DNA from: Archaeoglobus sp. UBA234
GTDB taxonomy: Archaea; Halobacteriota; Archaeoglobi; Archaeoglobales; Archaeoglobaceae
Length of the DNA: 64,000 nucleotides
Reading direction: 5' to 3'
Assembly (NCBI GenBank): GCA_002494625.1
Contig: DACH01000016.1
Coordinates: forward strand, 1-64,000
Numbering within the stretch: the stretch's first letter is position 1; each line of letters begins with the position of its first letter. Below are positions 34,923 to 43,634 of the stretch, piece by piece. A program made the position numbers and the translations under genes. Below the pieces are notes generated by a model. It did not search any database. It was not told the DNA's origin and saw only the letters and a list, made by a program, of their open reading frames with translations.

Positions 34923-36074
34923 TCAGCAAACTCCGAAGCATACATCGGTTGTCTCATTATACTCCTGCTGAATCATCTCCTCCTCAGGGAGCTTTTTAAC
35001 CCTGTATATGCCCTCGCCCTCCAGCATTAGTGTGCCTTTACCCTTTGCGAACAGTGAGATGTTATTGCCAGTTATGCTCACAGTTATGTTTTCTCCTCTT
35101 ACAACCGCTCTTCCTTCACCCTCGAAAACTGCCATTCCATTCTCTTCTTCTGAGCTTCCAAAACCTACCACTGTAACAATCGCCTCAGCAGGTGAAACTA
35201 TTAGGGTTCCGTTGCCCCTAACATTGACAACCACGCTACCTCTGATTTCAGCTGTCCCATTTCCATATGCCCAAACCTCACCACTTTCATAGCCATAGAA
35301 GACATTCCCTGCTCTTACTTTCTGCATCTCTTTCATGAACTCTCTGATTACACCAAACGCCTTCTTTATTTCATTAGTACTTTTTCTGAGTTCTTTGTTT
35401 CCTTCAGCAATATCTCCACTCTCGAACAGGTTTATTGAAGCTTGGAGATACTCTCTTGCATTCTGCAAGTGTTCGTTGTATTCCTCGAGGAGACTTTCGA
35501 ATGGAGATGTATCAATTCCGTACCCCGCCATGACTGCTATTTTGTTCTCCAGCCTTACACTGACGTTCTCGGCTCTCTCTATAACATTTTCAATTCTATA
35601 GGCTGCGACCTCGCCTACCATTGCCCTCAATCTTATCCTCATCTCAATCCATGCTTGGTTCATCTCTCTAGCTGTGTTTCTGAGTTCTTCAGGCGTCTCT
35701 GATTCATCTATTTTGAGTCTGTAGTTCTCAATTGTTGCCATGTGGCCGTCTATTTCAGCCATGAGCTCCATTTTCTTCTCCTCATCTATTTTTGATCTCT
35801 CAAGGAAGTTTCTGAATCTCTCGAGCCATTTTTCCGCAACATTACAACCACCGTTCAGGTATCTCTTCGCATTGTTGAAGGTAAACTGGTTTCTCATGTC
35901 TTTGTATTTTTTCTTTGATTCCAAGAATTTCTCTCGAGCCTCCATGTATTTCTCTTTCTCCTCTTCGTATTTTTCTTTAATATTCATACCCATATCATCT
36001 GCCTGTGCCGCCACCACCACTGTTCCCGCCAAAAACATAATCATCAGCAGCAATACCAGACTTGCTTTCCTCAT
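34923..36074 (-). CDS. Secreted coiled-coil/beta-repeat protein
   Basis: Exported protein of 383 aa of unknown function. Signal peptide is about residues 1-24 (ending AAQADDM). Residues about 30-70 form a highly charged helix (EKYEEEKEKYMEAREKF), followed by helical bundles to about 245. The C-terminal about 120 residues are beta-rich with Gly-x-Gly and Val repeats (GNGTAEIRGSVVVNV, GEGRAVVRGENITV, GKGTLMLEGEG), a pattern of stacked short strands. Three free Cys residues lie in CNVA and near CFGVC at the end. SD GAGGTGA precedes ATG 36074, and CTTATAAAAT at about 36106-36116 is the likely TATA box. Operon with the lipoprotein. Confidence 0.7.
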   Translation of the reverse strand: MRKASLVLLLMIMFLAGTVVVAAQADDMGMNIKEKYEEEKEKYMEAREKFLESKKKYKDMRNQFTFNNAKRYLNGGCNVAEKWLERFRNFLERSKIDEEKKMELMAEIDGHMATIENYRLKIDESETPEELRNTAREMNQAWIEMRIRLRAMVGEVAAYRIENVIERAENVSVRLENKIAVMAGYGIDTSPFESLLEEYNEHLQNAREYLQASINLFESGDIAEGNKELRKSTNEIKKAFGVIREFMKEMQKVRAGNVFYGYESGEVWAYGNGTAEIRGSVVVNVRGNGTLIVSPAEAIVTVVGFGSSEEENGMAVFEGEGRAVVRGENITVSITGNNISLFAKGKGTLMLEGEGIYRVKKLPEEEMIQQEYNETTDVCFGVC

Positions 36075-36277
36075 TTTGATTCACCTCAGTTCTTTCTCTG
36101 GTTCTTTATTTTATAAGCATTCTTTTTGAAAATCTCATCATGAGAAGGCTAAAAAAGAAGTGGAGACTTTATAAAGCTTTATGAAGCTTCAATCAGCTTT
36201 ACAGATGTGATTCAATTCTTGGGATATGTGCTCTAAGTGAAAAAATGTACGAGCTTATGCTGCTCTCGTTTAAAAGT

Positions 36278-36943
36278 TCAATCAACAAAATCCGCCCCTT
36301 CAAGCATTACCTCGACTGCATTCTGAATAAACCTTGCATTGTCCCCTTTTGACATTACGAAATTTGAAAAGACATCACATGAGAAGACCATAAGGTTGTC
36401 TTTTCTTATCCCAAGATGAACTTCTCTTCCTGCTCTGGTTATCAACTCTCCGACAAGAGCTTTTGTTGTCTTGCCTCCATGAAGGACGGTTTCCCAATCC
36501 TTGGAGAAAATGTGGTATGCTTTTATGGCGGTTATTTTCTCAACTTTCTCAAAATATCTGGGGTTGGACATCATTGAGGATGCACTCAGTACAATCATCT
36601 CTGAAGAGTCATCCACGACATTCAGTATATCATCCAGATAAACTCCTTTTGAGTTAAGCCAGTGGCTGGATTTTCTTGATTTTGAGTGGAGGGAACCTGC
36701 TTCTGGTTTGACGAACATAACCTTCATCTTTGAAAGACTTGAAACAGCCGGGATCTCTTTATCTAAGGGTTCTTTGAGTAAAAAGAAAACATCATATCTG
36801 AATTCTGCATTGCTTATCCACGAAAGATCTGAACTGAGTTCTGATGTGAATTCAACCTCAAAATCAATTGCCATCAATGCTTCTTCAAGCTCTCTGTAAT
36901 TGAAGGGCTCATCATCAGTAACTATCAGGGCTCTGAAATCCAT
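36278..36943 (-). CDS. Hypothetical alpha/beta protein (221 aa)
   Basis: I do not recognise the family. Starting at ATG 36943 the product opens with MDFRALIVTDDEPFNYRELEEAL, a beta-alpha unit as in class I glutamine amidotransferase- or ThuA-like folds, and continues with IVLSASSMMSNP, GGKTTKALVGELITR and the strand MVFSCDVFSNFVMS. No signal peptide or membrane helix. CTTTTTATATTTATT at 36964-36978 on the minus strand lies about 27 bases before this ATG, supporting a leaderless start; the frame continues upstream but without support. It sits alone downstream of a tRNA-Glu on the opposite strand. Confidence 0.6.
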   Translation of the reverse strand: MDFRALIVTDDEPFNYRELEEALMAIDFEVEFTSELSSDLSWISNAEFRYDVFFLLKEPLDKEIPAVSSLSKMKVMFVKPEAGSLHSKSRKSSHWLNSKGVYLDDILNVVDDSSEMIVLSASSMMSNPRYFEKVEKITAIKAYHIFSKDWETVLHGGKTTKALVGELITRAGREVHLGIRKDNLMVFSCDVFSNFVMSKGDNARFIQNAVEVMLEGADFVD

Positions 36944-37092
36944 AAGCAAGCAAATAGTTAATAAATATAAAAAGGTTTGTTTATCTCCAGTTTGGAACTT
37001 CCAACACATTTCAGGGTTTGTTACACTCCTGATTCAGCCACCAGCCAAAAATATTATAAATCCTCAAATCTGCTACAGTGTGCTGAGGCTGT

Positions 37093-37167
37093 GCTCCGGT
37101 GGTGTAGCCCGGCCAATCATACGGGACTCTCGATTCCGTGACCCGGGTTCAAATCCCGGCCGGAGCA
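37093..37167 (+). tRNA. tRNA-Glu (CUC)
   Basis: Folds as a 75-nt tRNA: acceptor GCTCCGG/CCGGAGC, anticodon stem CGGGA/TTCCG with loop CTCTCGA (anticodon CTC), T arm CCGGGTTCAAATCCCGG, discriminator A. CCA is not encoded and there is no intron. ATATTATAAATC at about 37050-37061 is the probable TATA box. Confidence 0.96.
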
Positions 37168-37249
37168 TAAATTCTCCTTTTAGATTTTGTGAATAAGTAT
37201 AATCAGAAGATTAAATAAGTATAAATATTTCTAAGAGCAATATCTCACT

Positions 37250-37798
37250 ATGGGTGAAGGATCTCTCAAGCTTTTTCTATGGCTATTACCCTTTTTGATT
37301 TTAGCTGGATCTCTCACATATGGTTATTATCAGGAGAACCAGGATTTAACGCTTTTTTTAACAGGAGATATTCAGGAAATACCGGCTAAGCTGGAGAAGA
37401 AATTCAGTATGTCAATGTCTGAATCTCCTTTCTCTGAGAGTGATTTTAAGATGGGAGAAATCAGGACGGATTGTTCGTTTAATGTTTCAGGAAGCTCTCC
37501 TGAACAAGCTCCGGAAGATTGTAAAGTCTCTGTTGATGTTTTGCTGAAATCACCCTTCCCATTTCCGGTAAAATTGAAGTCTCTTGAAATAGATTACATT
37601 AAAAATGATCTGGTGGTGCAGAAAATCAGTTTGAAGAGGGAAGTAACTCTTGAACCGGATGAAACAGCCGTATTAACACTTGAAGGGGAATTGAAAGACT
37701 TTTTGGAGACGTCTGAGTACGACAGAACCATAATGAGATTTGTTATTGAATTTATGGGATTCACATTTGAGGGTGTTAGTGAGGGACGGGGAAGGTGA
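37250..37798 (+). CDS. Membrane-anchored protein with LEA14/WHy-like domain
   Basis: Protein of 182 aa. An N-terminal hydrophobic helix (about residues 6-26) anchors it. Residues about 70-170 are beta-rich with alternate hydrophobic positions (VSVDVLLKSPFPFPVKLKSL, VVQKISLKREVTLEPDETAVLTLEGEL), resembling the LEA14/water-stress domain found in archaea. Two Cys (TDCSF, EDCKV) could form a disulfide, fitting an extracytoplasmic domain. Function is unknown. Its stop lies four bases before the next membrane-protein start, so the two are a unit. TATAAATATT-type sequence precedes ATG 37250. Confidence 0.62.
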   Translation: MGEGSLKLFLWLLPFLILAGSLTYGYYQENQDLTLFLTGDIQEIPAKLEKKFSMSMSESPFSESDFKMGEIRTDCSFNVSGSSPEQAPEDCKVSVDVLLKSPFPFPVKLKSLEIDYIKNDLVVQKISLKREVTLEPDETAVLTLEGELKDFLETSEYDRTIMRFVIEFMGFTFEGVSEGRGR

Positions 37799-37802
37799 TG
37801 GA

Positions 37803-38393
37803 ATGGAGGAAGTGAATGGGCGGGGAATAGATGAACAGAAAATTGAAGAAAATGGCTGGATAAAAGTTCTCGCTCTCATTACTGGGATTGCTGTCATGAC
37901 TATTCCGTTTACTGGAAGCTGGTGGATATTAAAATTTGCTGAAGTACTCATTTTTGAGTTCTCTCCCTTTGATATGCGTCTGGAGTTTCTCGGAGAAAGT
38001 GTTGAAATTCCTGCTATACAGTACGCTTTGCTTTCTTTTAAAATTCTGATCGTTATCTCAGGGATTTTTATTGTAATTGGTGCCCTTACCAATAAATGGT
38101 GGAGCAGACATCTTTTAAGGTTCGGTGCTGGAAAGCCAGCTTGGTTTGTACTGGGAATACTGATTACAGTGGTACTTTTCATCCCATTAAATTCTTATCT
38201 CCAGAATATGGATATTCCTTTTCAACTCCCGATTTATGGAGAAAAAACCGTATCTTTCCAGCAGGAAAACATCAGAGTCAGCTTTAAAATTGTCTCAAAA
38301 TTTACAGAGAGCTTTATTTATGCTCTGATCGTCTCTATTCTCGGACTCTATGTGAGATTTAAGATAAAGCCCCTTCCTCCAAAAAAAGTATAA
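37803..38393 (+). CDS. Hypothetical four-helix membrane protein
   Basis: Integral membrane protein of 196 aa without a recognised family. Four hydrophobic helices are seen at about residues 20-45 (WIKVLALITGIAVMTIPF), 75-97 (ALLSFKILIVISGIFIVIG), 112-132 (AWFVLGILITVVLFIPL) and 172-192 (FIYALIVSILGLYVRF). A hydrophilic beta-like stretch between the last two (PFQLPIYGEKTVSFQQ) probably lies outside. ATG 37803 follows GAAGGTGA, which overlaps the previous gene's stop. It likely partners the WHy-like protein upstream. Confidence 0.62.
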   Translation: MEEVNGRGIDEQKIEENGWIKVLALITGIAVMTIPFTGSWWILKFAEVLIFEFSPFDMRLEFLGESVEIPAIQYALLSFKILIVISGIFIVIGALTNKWWSRHLLRFGAGKPAWFVLGILITVVLFIPLNSYLQNMDIPFQLPIYGEKTVSFQQENIRVSFKIVSKFTESFIYALIVSILGLYVRFKIKPLPPKKV

Positions 38394-38415
38394 ATCTTCC
38401 TCCTCAACTGAGCAT

Positions 38416-39126
38416 GTGAACATTATAGTTCTCGGTCATGCTGGGAGTGGTAAGAGTACGCTTGTAAGGGAATTCGGTAATTTTCTTGACAGTTATACTG
38501 ATAATTCTGTCGGCAGAGTTAATCTCGATACAGCAACACCTCCTGAGTATAAAGCCGATATAGATTCGAGAAATATCGTAAAGGCTGAAGAGCTGATGTC
38601 TGAATACGGTCTGGGGATAAATGGAGCCCTTCTGAAGTCAGTAGAGATTCTCAAAGAGAATGTAGATAAACTCATTTTAAGAAACGATTTCGTTCTTTAT
38701 GATACTCCTGGGCAGCTTGAATTATTTCTTTACACGGATTTTGGGGAATTTTTTTCAAGAAAACTCATGGAAAGTGATCCTACAACTGCAGTATTCCTTG
38801 TTGATTCACAACTCTGCAGAAATCCGGAGAACTATCTCTCAGCAATAACTCAGAGTGCGGTAATTGCATTGAGGACTGGGGTGGATACAATAACTGTTTT
38901 CAACAAGGCAGACTTATCAGAACCACCTGACTATGAAGAGGTGGTTGAATATATCCGAAGAGGGGAAGGCACCCTTCCTGAGCTCATGAAAAATTTTCTG
39001 CCGTTCTACGAGGTAACATCTCTCAGATTCAGAACAATAAAAATATCTGCTAAAATGAGGAGTGGATTTGATGAACTGCTCGATGTTCTCAACGAGATTT
39101 TTTGCTCGTGTGGTGATATAAGCTGA
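38416..39126 (+). CDS. GPN-loop GTPase
   Basis: P-loop GTPase of the GPN family, 236 aa, homologous to eukaryotic proteins needed for RNA polymerase II assembly. Walker A is GHAGSGKST, then VNLDTATPPEYKADID, the switch region YDTPGQLELF and base-specificity motif FNKADL. The family's Gly-Pro-Asn loop reads GIN here (YGLGINGA), a Pro to Ile change. GTG 38416 is the likely start; GTATAAAT lies about 27 bases upstream and a leaderless transcript is likely. It is convergent with the radical SAM gene, one base apart. Confidence 0.9.
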   Translation: MNIIVLGHAGSGKSTLVREFGNFLDSYTDNSVGRVNLDTATPPEYKADIDSRNIVKAEELMSEYGLGINGALLKSVEILKENVDKLILRNDFVLYDTPGQLELFLYTDFGEFFSRKLMESDPTTAVFLVDSQLCRNPENYLSAITQSAVIALRTGVDTITVFNKADLSEPPDYEEVVEYIRRGEGTLPELMKNFLPFYEVTSLRFRTIKISAKMRSGFDELLDVLNEIFCSCGDIS

Positions 39127-39127
39127 T

Positions 39128-40594
39128 TCATGAATGAGCAACTTTCATTGCTCTGCCGAATTCCTTCTCAAGTCTCTTTATATCATATCCATGGTCGACT
39201 ATCATCCAGGGAAGCTCTCTATCAATCATTGAGTCCAGATAGCTATCGAGCCCCAAATGAAATATGTTTCTGAATGCACGCTCTTTTCCCTTTTCTATCA
39301 GTAATGCAACATCTTTTCCGCCTCTTGAGAGGACAGTCTGTACAGCAAACTCCTCTACACTGAATGGCTTAGACTCAACACCCTTTTTTCTGAAACTACT
39401 TAAAAGATACTTCATCTTGCTTTTTATCTCTTTTACAACAGCTTTATTGAAACCTTCTCCTCCCCCAAAGGCAAGCCACTGGAAAGGGGTATGAGGTTTT
39501 GGTACGAGCGGGTTTATTGAAACCTCAACTCTTCTAACATATCTCCTTACTTCCTCGACCATATCTGTGATAGCCCTGATGTCATCCATATTTTCTCCTG
39601 GAAGACCAATCATGAAGTAAAGCTTGATTTTCTCGATACCCGATTCTGAAGCCATTATTGAAGCATTGATTATGTCGTCTTTACTGATTCCCTTGCTGAT
39701 AACCCTCCTCAACCTTCCACTTCCTGCCTCGGGGGCAAATGTCAGGGTTTTAAGTCCCAAATTGGCAAGAAATTCTAAAATCTCCTCATCCAGTTTATCT
39801 GCTCTGATGGATGATGGGGAAACTGAGAAACCCATTTCAGCAAGTTCGAAAATGATTTCTCTGAACTGTGGGTGGTCGGAGGGTGAAGGAGCGATTAGTG
39901 CAACTTTATCAACAACTTTTCTATGCTTTTCAGCAACTTCCAGAAGGATCTCTTTTTTCCTCCACCTGCATGGAGCGTATATCTGTCTAACTATGCAGAA
40001 TCTGCAGTTTCTGTAGCATCCTCTACCAATCTCAAGAAGCAAAGCTCTTCCATAGGCTCCGTCTCCTATTATCTGAGTCTGAAGATGGGAGTCAAGTTCT
40101 GAATACACTCTCTCTACTCTTTCGGTTTTACCGGGGATGTAAGTTCCCTTTCCTGCCGGTTCTTTTCCCAGCAGAACCTCATCTATGAAGTTTGAGCCTT
40201 CCAACTCTCCAGTAAACATTAAATCGAAGAAAGAGTATGGGAGAGGGTTTTCCATGATACAGGGACCACCTGCAACCTTCAAACCCTTAAAACCACTTCT
40301 CTTTATAATCTCATATGCATTGAAAGCATCCTCTTCATACTGGATTGAAAAAAGTGCGATATCAAAATCCTTAAGATAGGCACCGCTCTCCACACTTCGA
40401 ATCCCATTGAAGACATCAGTATAGAATCTCTCGCAGATAAAGTCATCCATAGAGTTTATTCTGTGGTATATGTACTGAATTCCGATATTGCTTATTCCAC
40501 CGACATAGCGGTTTGGATAAACAAGAGCGATTCTCCTCAAACCTTTCCTCCATTTTTTAGCCATCGGGTTGATTTCTGTGGACATCTCATTCAT
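39128..40594 (-). CDS. Radical SAM protein with N-terminal B12-binding-like domain
   Basis: Protein of 488 aa. Residues about 15-160 resemble a degenerate cobalamin-binding-like alpha/beta domain (RRIALVYPNRYVGGISNIG, FDIALFSIQYEEDAFN). The radical SAM core has the cluster motif GCYRNCRFC near residue 195 and later LTFAPEAGSGRLRR and MIGLPGENMDD. The tail contains small helical and VALLIEKG segments. Reaction and substrate are unknown; similar archaeal proteins are called B12-binding radical SAM. ATG 40594 follows AGAGGT by seven bases. Confidence 0.8.
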   Translation of the reverse strand: MNEMSTEINPMAKKWRKGLRRIALVYPNRYVGGISNIGIQYIYHRINSMDDFICERFYTDVFNGIRSVESGAYLKDFDIALFSIQYEEDAFNAYEIIKRSGFKGLKVAGGPCIMENPLPYSFFDLMFTGELEGSNFIDEVLLGKEPAGKGTYIPGKTERVERVYSELDSHLQTQIIGDGAYGRALLLEIGRGCYRNCRFCIVRQIYAPCRWRKKEILLEVAEKHRKVVDKVALIAPSPSDHPQFREIIFELAEMGFSVSPSSIRADKLDEEILEFLANLGLKTLTFAPEAGSGRLRRVISKGISKDDIINASIMASESGIEKIKLYFMIGLPGENMDDIRAITDMVEEVRRYVRRVEVSINPLVPKPHTPFQWLAFGGGEGFNKAVVKEIKSKMKYLLSSFRKKGVESKPFSVEEFAVQTVLSRGGKDVALLIEKGKERAFRNIFHLGLDSYLDSMIDRELPWMIVDHGYDIKRLEKEFGRAMKVAHS

Positions 40595-40828
40595 TTTTTT
40601 ACCTCTGCAGAGTATATAGCTTTCTGGAAGAAAATAATAATGTTGGGTTAAAAGAAATAAAGTTTGATTGTGGGGAAATGATTTCAGGAAATTACAGATC
40701 AGGTTTGCTTAGGAAAAATTATTAAACAATTATTGAATATATAGGATTAAAATACGAAAATGACAAATTATAAAAACCCTTGTGTTGAGGCTGGTGGCTA
40801 TGGTTGGATAAGTAAAAGAGGTGGTTGA

Positions 40829-43024
40829 ATGGTAAAATCAAATATAAAATTGCTCTTCATCGATGATGATCCCGATGATAGAATACTCACAATTCGTGAA
40901 CTGAAAAAGAAGTTTAGGAACATCGAGATTTTGGAAGTTAAGAACAGAAAAGAGTTTGAACAGGCTTTAAAAATGGATTTTGATGTGGTTATAACTGATT
41001 ACAGGCTTAGCTGGAGTGATGGAATAAAGGTGTTAAAAGAGATAAAAAAGAAAAAACCTCACGTTCCTGTTCTGATGTTTACAGCATCAGGAAATGAAGA
41101 AATAGCGGTTGAAGCAATCAAATCAGGGTTAGATGACTATATACTGAAATCACCAGAATACCTCGGAAGATTGCCTTATGCTGTGAAATCAGCAATTGAG
41201 AAGAAAATAAAGGAGATTGAGGTAGAAGAGCTCAGAAAAAGGATTGAAGACAGTGAGATGATGTATAGGACTCTTGTTGAAAATGCAAACGATGGGATAG
41301 CTATAGTTCAGGAAGGTAGGGTGAAGTTTCTGAACAAAAGACTTGCAGAGATGTGGGGAGGAAGTGTTGAAGAAATGCTGAATACACCTTTTACTGACTA
41401 TGTTCATCCTGATGAAGTTGGCAAAATTTCTGAATATTACAGAAAAAGGCTTGCAGGAGAGGATGTGCCGTCAATTTATAACTCGATTTTCGTCAGGAAA
41501 AGCGGGGATATAGCATATGTCGAGGTGAATGCAAGTGTCATCGCTTATAAGGGTAAGCCTGCTGTGCTTGCAATAATAAGGGATGTTACTGAGAAAAAGG
41601 AACTTGAAGAAGAACTGAACAGAAAAAATCTCTGGTTTAGATCACTCGTGGAACATTCTGCAGACATCATGATGGTGATTGACGGTGGGGGAAAAATTAA
41701 TTATATTTCTCCATCTGTTGAGCGAGTTGCAGGGTATAAGCCAGAAGAGCTTCAGGGGAAGAATGTATTTGAATTTGCATACCCTGACGATATTGAATTC
41801 ATTAGTAAAGAGCTTTTGTATTTACTGGAGCATCCAGACGAGGTTAAAACAATTGAATTCAGAGCAATCCATAAGGATGGGAGAATTGTGCCTGTCGAAG
41901 CAACCGGTAGAAATCTCCTTCAAAACCCTGCTGTGGAGGGGATTGTAGTTAATTTCAGGGATATAACTGAGAGGAAAGAGGCTGAAAGGAAAATAAAAGA
42001 GAGTGAAGAAAAATACAGGAAAATGTTTGAGATTTCTCCAGTCCTATTGGCGATACTGGACGAGGATGGAGTTTTCGTAGAGGCAAACCCGGCTATGGTT
42101 AGAAGTCTTGGGCTCAATCCTGTTGGGAAGAGTATATACGATATTCTTCCAGAGAACTTGGCTGAGGAAAGATTGAGGAAGATGAGAGAAGTCATAGAGA
42201 ATAACGAGATGATAAGCTTTGAGGATTCAAGAGAAGGAAGGGAGTTCTACAACATCTTTGTTCCAATCTGGCTTAAGGGGAAAAAGTATTGCATGGTTAT
42301 TGCGAAGGAGATAACCGAGATAAAAAGGATGAGTAAGCTTTTAAGGGCTGTTAATGAGATAAACAAACATTTAATTCATGAAAAAGATGAATTTGACCTG
42401 ATCAAAAGTGTATCAGAGGAATTAAACTCCTTAGAATACTTTTTGTCTTGGATAGGAATAAAGAGAGGTGATATCCTTGTTACCACTTCTTCCATAATCG
42501 AAAACATCAGGCTGGGAGGGGAGAATGTAAACTGTGTGACTGAGGTTCTGGAGAGTAAAACTACAGTCATCAGAGAGGGTGAGAACAGCAAGTGTGAGAA
42601 GTGTGAGTTTTATGATCGTCATAGGAATCTTGTCCGGTACACAATACCCATGATTGCCAATGGAAAAGCGAGAGGAGCATTTGTGATTTACTCTGAGAAA
42701 AAAATAGCAGATGATGAGTTCGATCTACTTCAAACCCTAGCAAATGAGCTTGCATTTACGATTAATACAATTGAACTTGAAAAAGCAAAGTTAAAGGCGT
42801 TCGAGCAGATAGAGAAAAACATCGAGAACTATGCAATTATTGTGGATCAGATAAGAAATCCTCTTAATAATATAATAGGGCTTGTGGAAATGTATATTGA
42901 TGATGAAAAACTGATTGAAAAGATTCTCAGCGAGGCTGAAAAGATAAATGGACTCATTAAAAGGCTTGATGAGGGTTGGCTTGAGTCTGAGGAGGTAAGG
43001 AATTTCCTCAAGAAATACCTCTGA
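40829..43024 (+). CDS. Response-regulator/PAS/GAF protein with His-less kinase-like C-terminus
   Basis: Cytosolic multidomain signalling protein, 731 aa. A receiver domain (1-125; acidic FIDDDPDD, phospho-acceptor Asp57 in VVITDYRL, Lys in ILKSPEY) leads into a coiled coil, three PAS domains (about 145-250, 265-375, 395-500) and a GAF domain (about 515-650; CEKCEFYD). The C-terminal about 75 residues look like a HisKA dimerisation helix (NYAIIVDQIRNPLNNIIGL) ending in DEGWLESEEV. The position normally held by phospho-accepting His carries Gln, and no ATPase domain follows, so it cannot be a conventional kinase. SD GAGGTGG; TATA-like AAATTATAAAAA near 40770. Confidence 0.82.
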   Translation: MVKSNIKLLFIDDDPDDRILTIRELKKKFRNIEILEVKNRKEFEQALKMDFDVVITDYRLSWSDGIKVLKEIKKKKPHVPVLMFTASGNEEIAVEAIKSGLDDYILKSPEYLGRLPYAVKSAIEKKIKEIEVEELRKRIEDSEMMYRTLVENANDGIAIVQEGRVKFLNKRLAEMWGGSVEEMLNTPFTDYVHPDEVGKISEYYRKRLAGEDVPSIYNSIFVRKSGDIAYVEVNASVIAYKGKPAVLAIIRDVTEKKELEEELNRKNLWFRSLVEHSADIMMVIDGGGKINYISPSVERVAGYKPEELQGKNVFEFAYPDDIEFISKELLYLLEHPDEVKTIEFRAIHKDGRIVPVEATGRNLLQNPAVEGIVVNFRDITERKEAERKIKESEEKYRKMFEISPVLLAILDEDGVFVEANPAMVRSLGLNPVGKSIYDILPENLAEERLRKMREVIENNEMISFEDSREGREFYNIFVPIWLKGKKYCMVIAKEITEIKRMSKLLRAVNEINKHLIHEKDEFDLIKSVSEELNSLEYFLSWIGIKRGDILVTTSSIIENIRLGGENVNCVTEVLESKTTVIREGENSKCEKCEFYDRHRNLVRYTIPMIANGKARGAFVIYSEKKIADDEFDLLQTLANELAFTINTIELEKAKLKAFEQIEKNIENYAIIVDQIRNPLNNIIGLVEMYIDDEKLIEKILSEAEKINGLIKRLDEGWLESEEVRNFLKKYL

Positions 43025-43114
43025 TAGATTTTGTGGATTGCAAATGAAGTTAGAAAGGCAATTTAGCCCCTTATGTAATTAATTCCAAGGGTTGAGAAAT
43101 TAAAACAAAAAAAG

Positions 43115-43624
43115 TTAAACAGAAACTACTTTCTCCCCCCTCTGCATTGCAACTCTTCCAGTTCTTGCAAGTTCCCTGATTCCAAACTGCCTCATAAGAT
43201 TGATGAAAGCCCTTATTTTATCCTCATCACCTGTGATCTCAATTATCAGGCTATCCTTTGAAACATCCACGACTCTACCTCTGAAAATGTTTGCAAGCTC
43301 CACGATCTCACCTCTTGTTTCAGAGGTAGCCTTCACTTTAATCAGAACTAGCTCTCTTTCTACACTCTTTTCCGTAACATCACTGACCTTTATAACATCT
43401 ATAAGCTTGTTAAGCTGCTTCATCACCTGTTCAACGACTCTCAAATCTCCGTTGACGACTATCGTCATTCTTGAGATGTCTTCTCTGTCAGTTGTGCCAA
43501 CTGTGAGGCTCTCTATGTTGAAATTCCTTCTTCTGAAAAGGGATGAAACCCTTGCAAGAACACCTGGTTTATTCTCAACAAGGACTGAAATTGTGTGTTT
43601 GCTGTTTGAATTTGAGTTTGGCAT
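43115..43624 (-). CDS. ilvN: Acetolactate synthase small (regulatory) subunit
   Basis: ACT-domain subunit that activates IlvB and gives valine feedback inhibition in branched-chain amino acid synthesis. The N-terminal ACT domain reads TISVLVENKPGVLARVSSLFRRRNFNIESLTVG; a second ferredoxin-like domain follows (LIKVKATSETRGEIVELANIFRGRVVDVS). Length is 169 aa from ATG 43624, which has GAGGTG six bases upstream. The frame is open further back, but that would overlap the ilvB end. It follows the ilvB stop by ten bases, so the two subunits are co-translated. Confidence 0.95.
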   Translation of the reverse strand: MPNSNSNSKHTISVLVENKPGVLARVSSLFRRRNFNIESLTVGTTDREDISRMTIVVNGDLRVVEQVMKQLNKLIDVIKVSDVTEKSVERELVLIKVKATSETRGEIVELANIFRGRVVDVSKDSLIIEITGDEDKIRAFINLMRQFGIRELARTGRVAMQRGEKVVSV

Positions 43625-43634
43625 TTTCATCACC

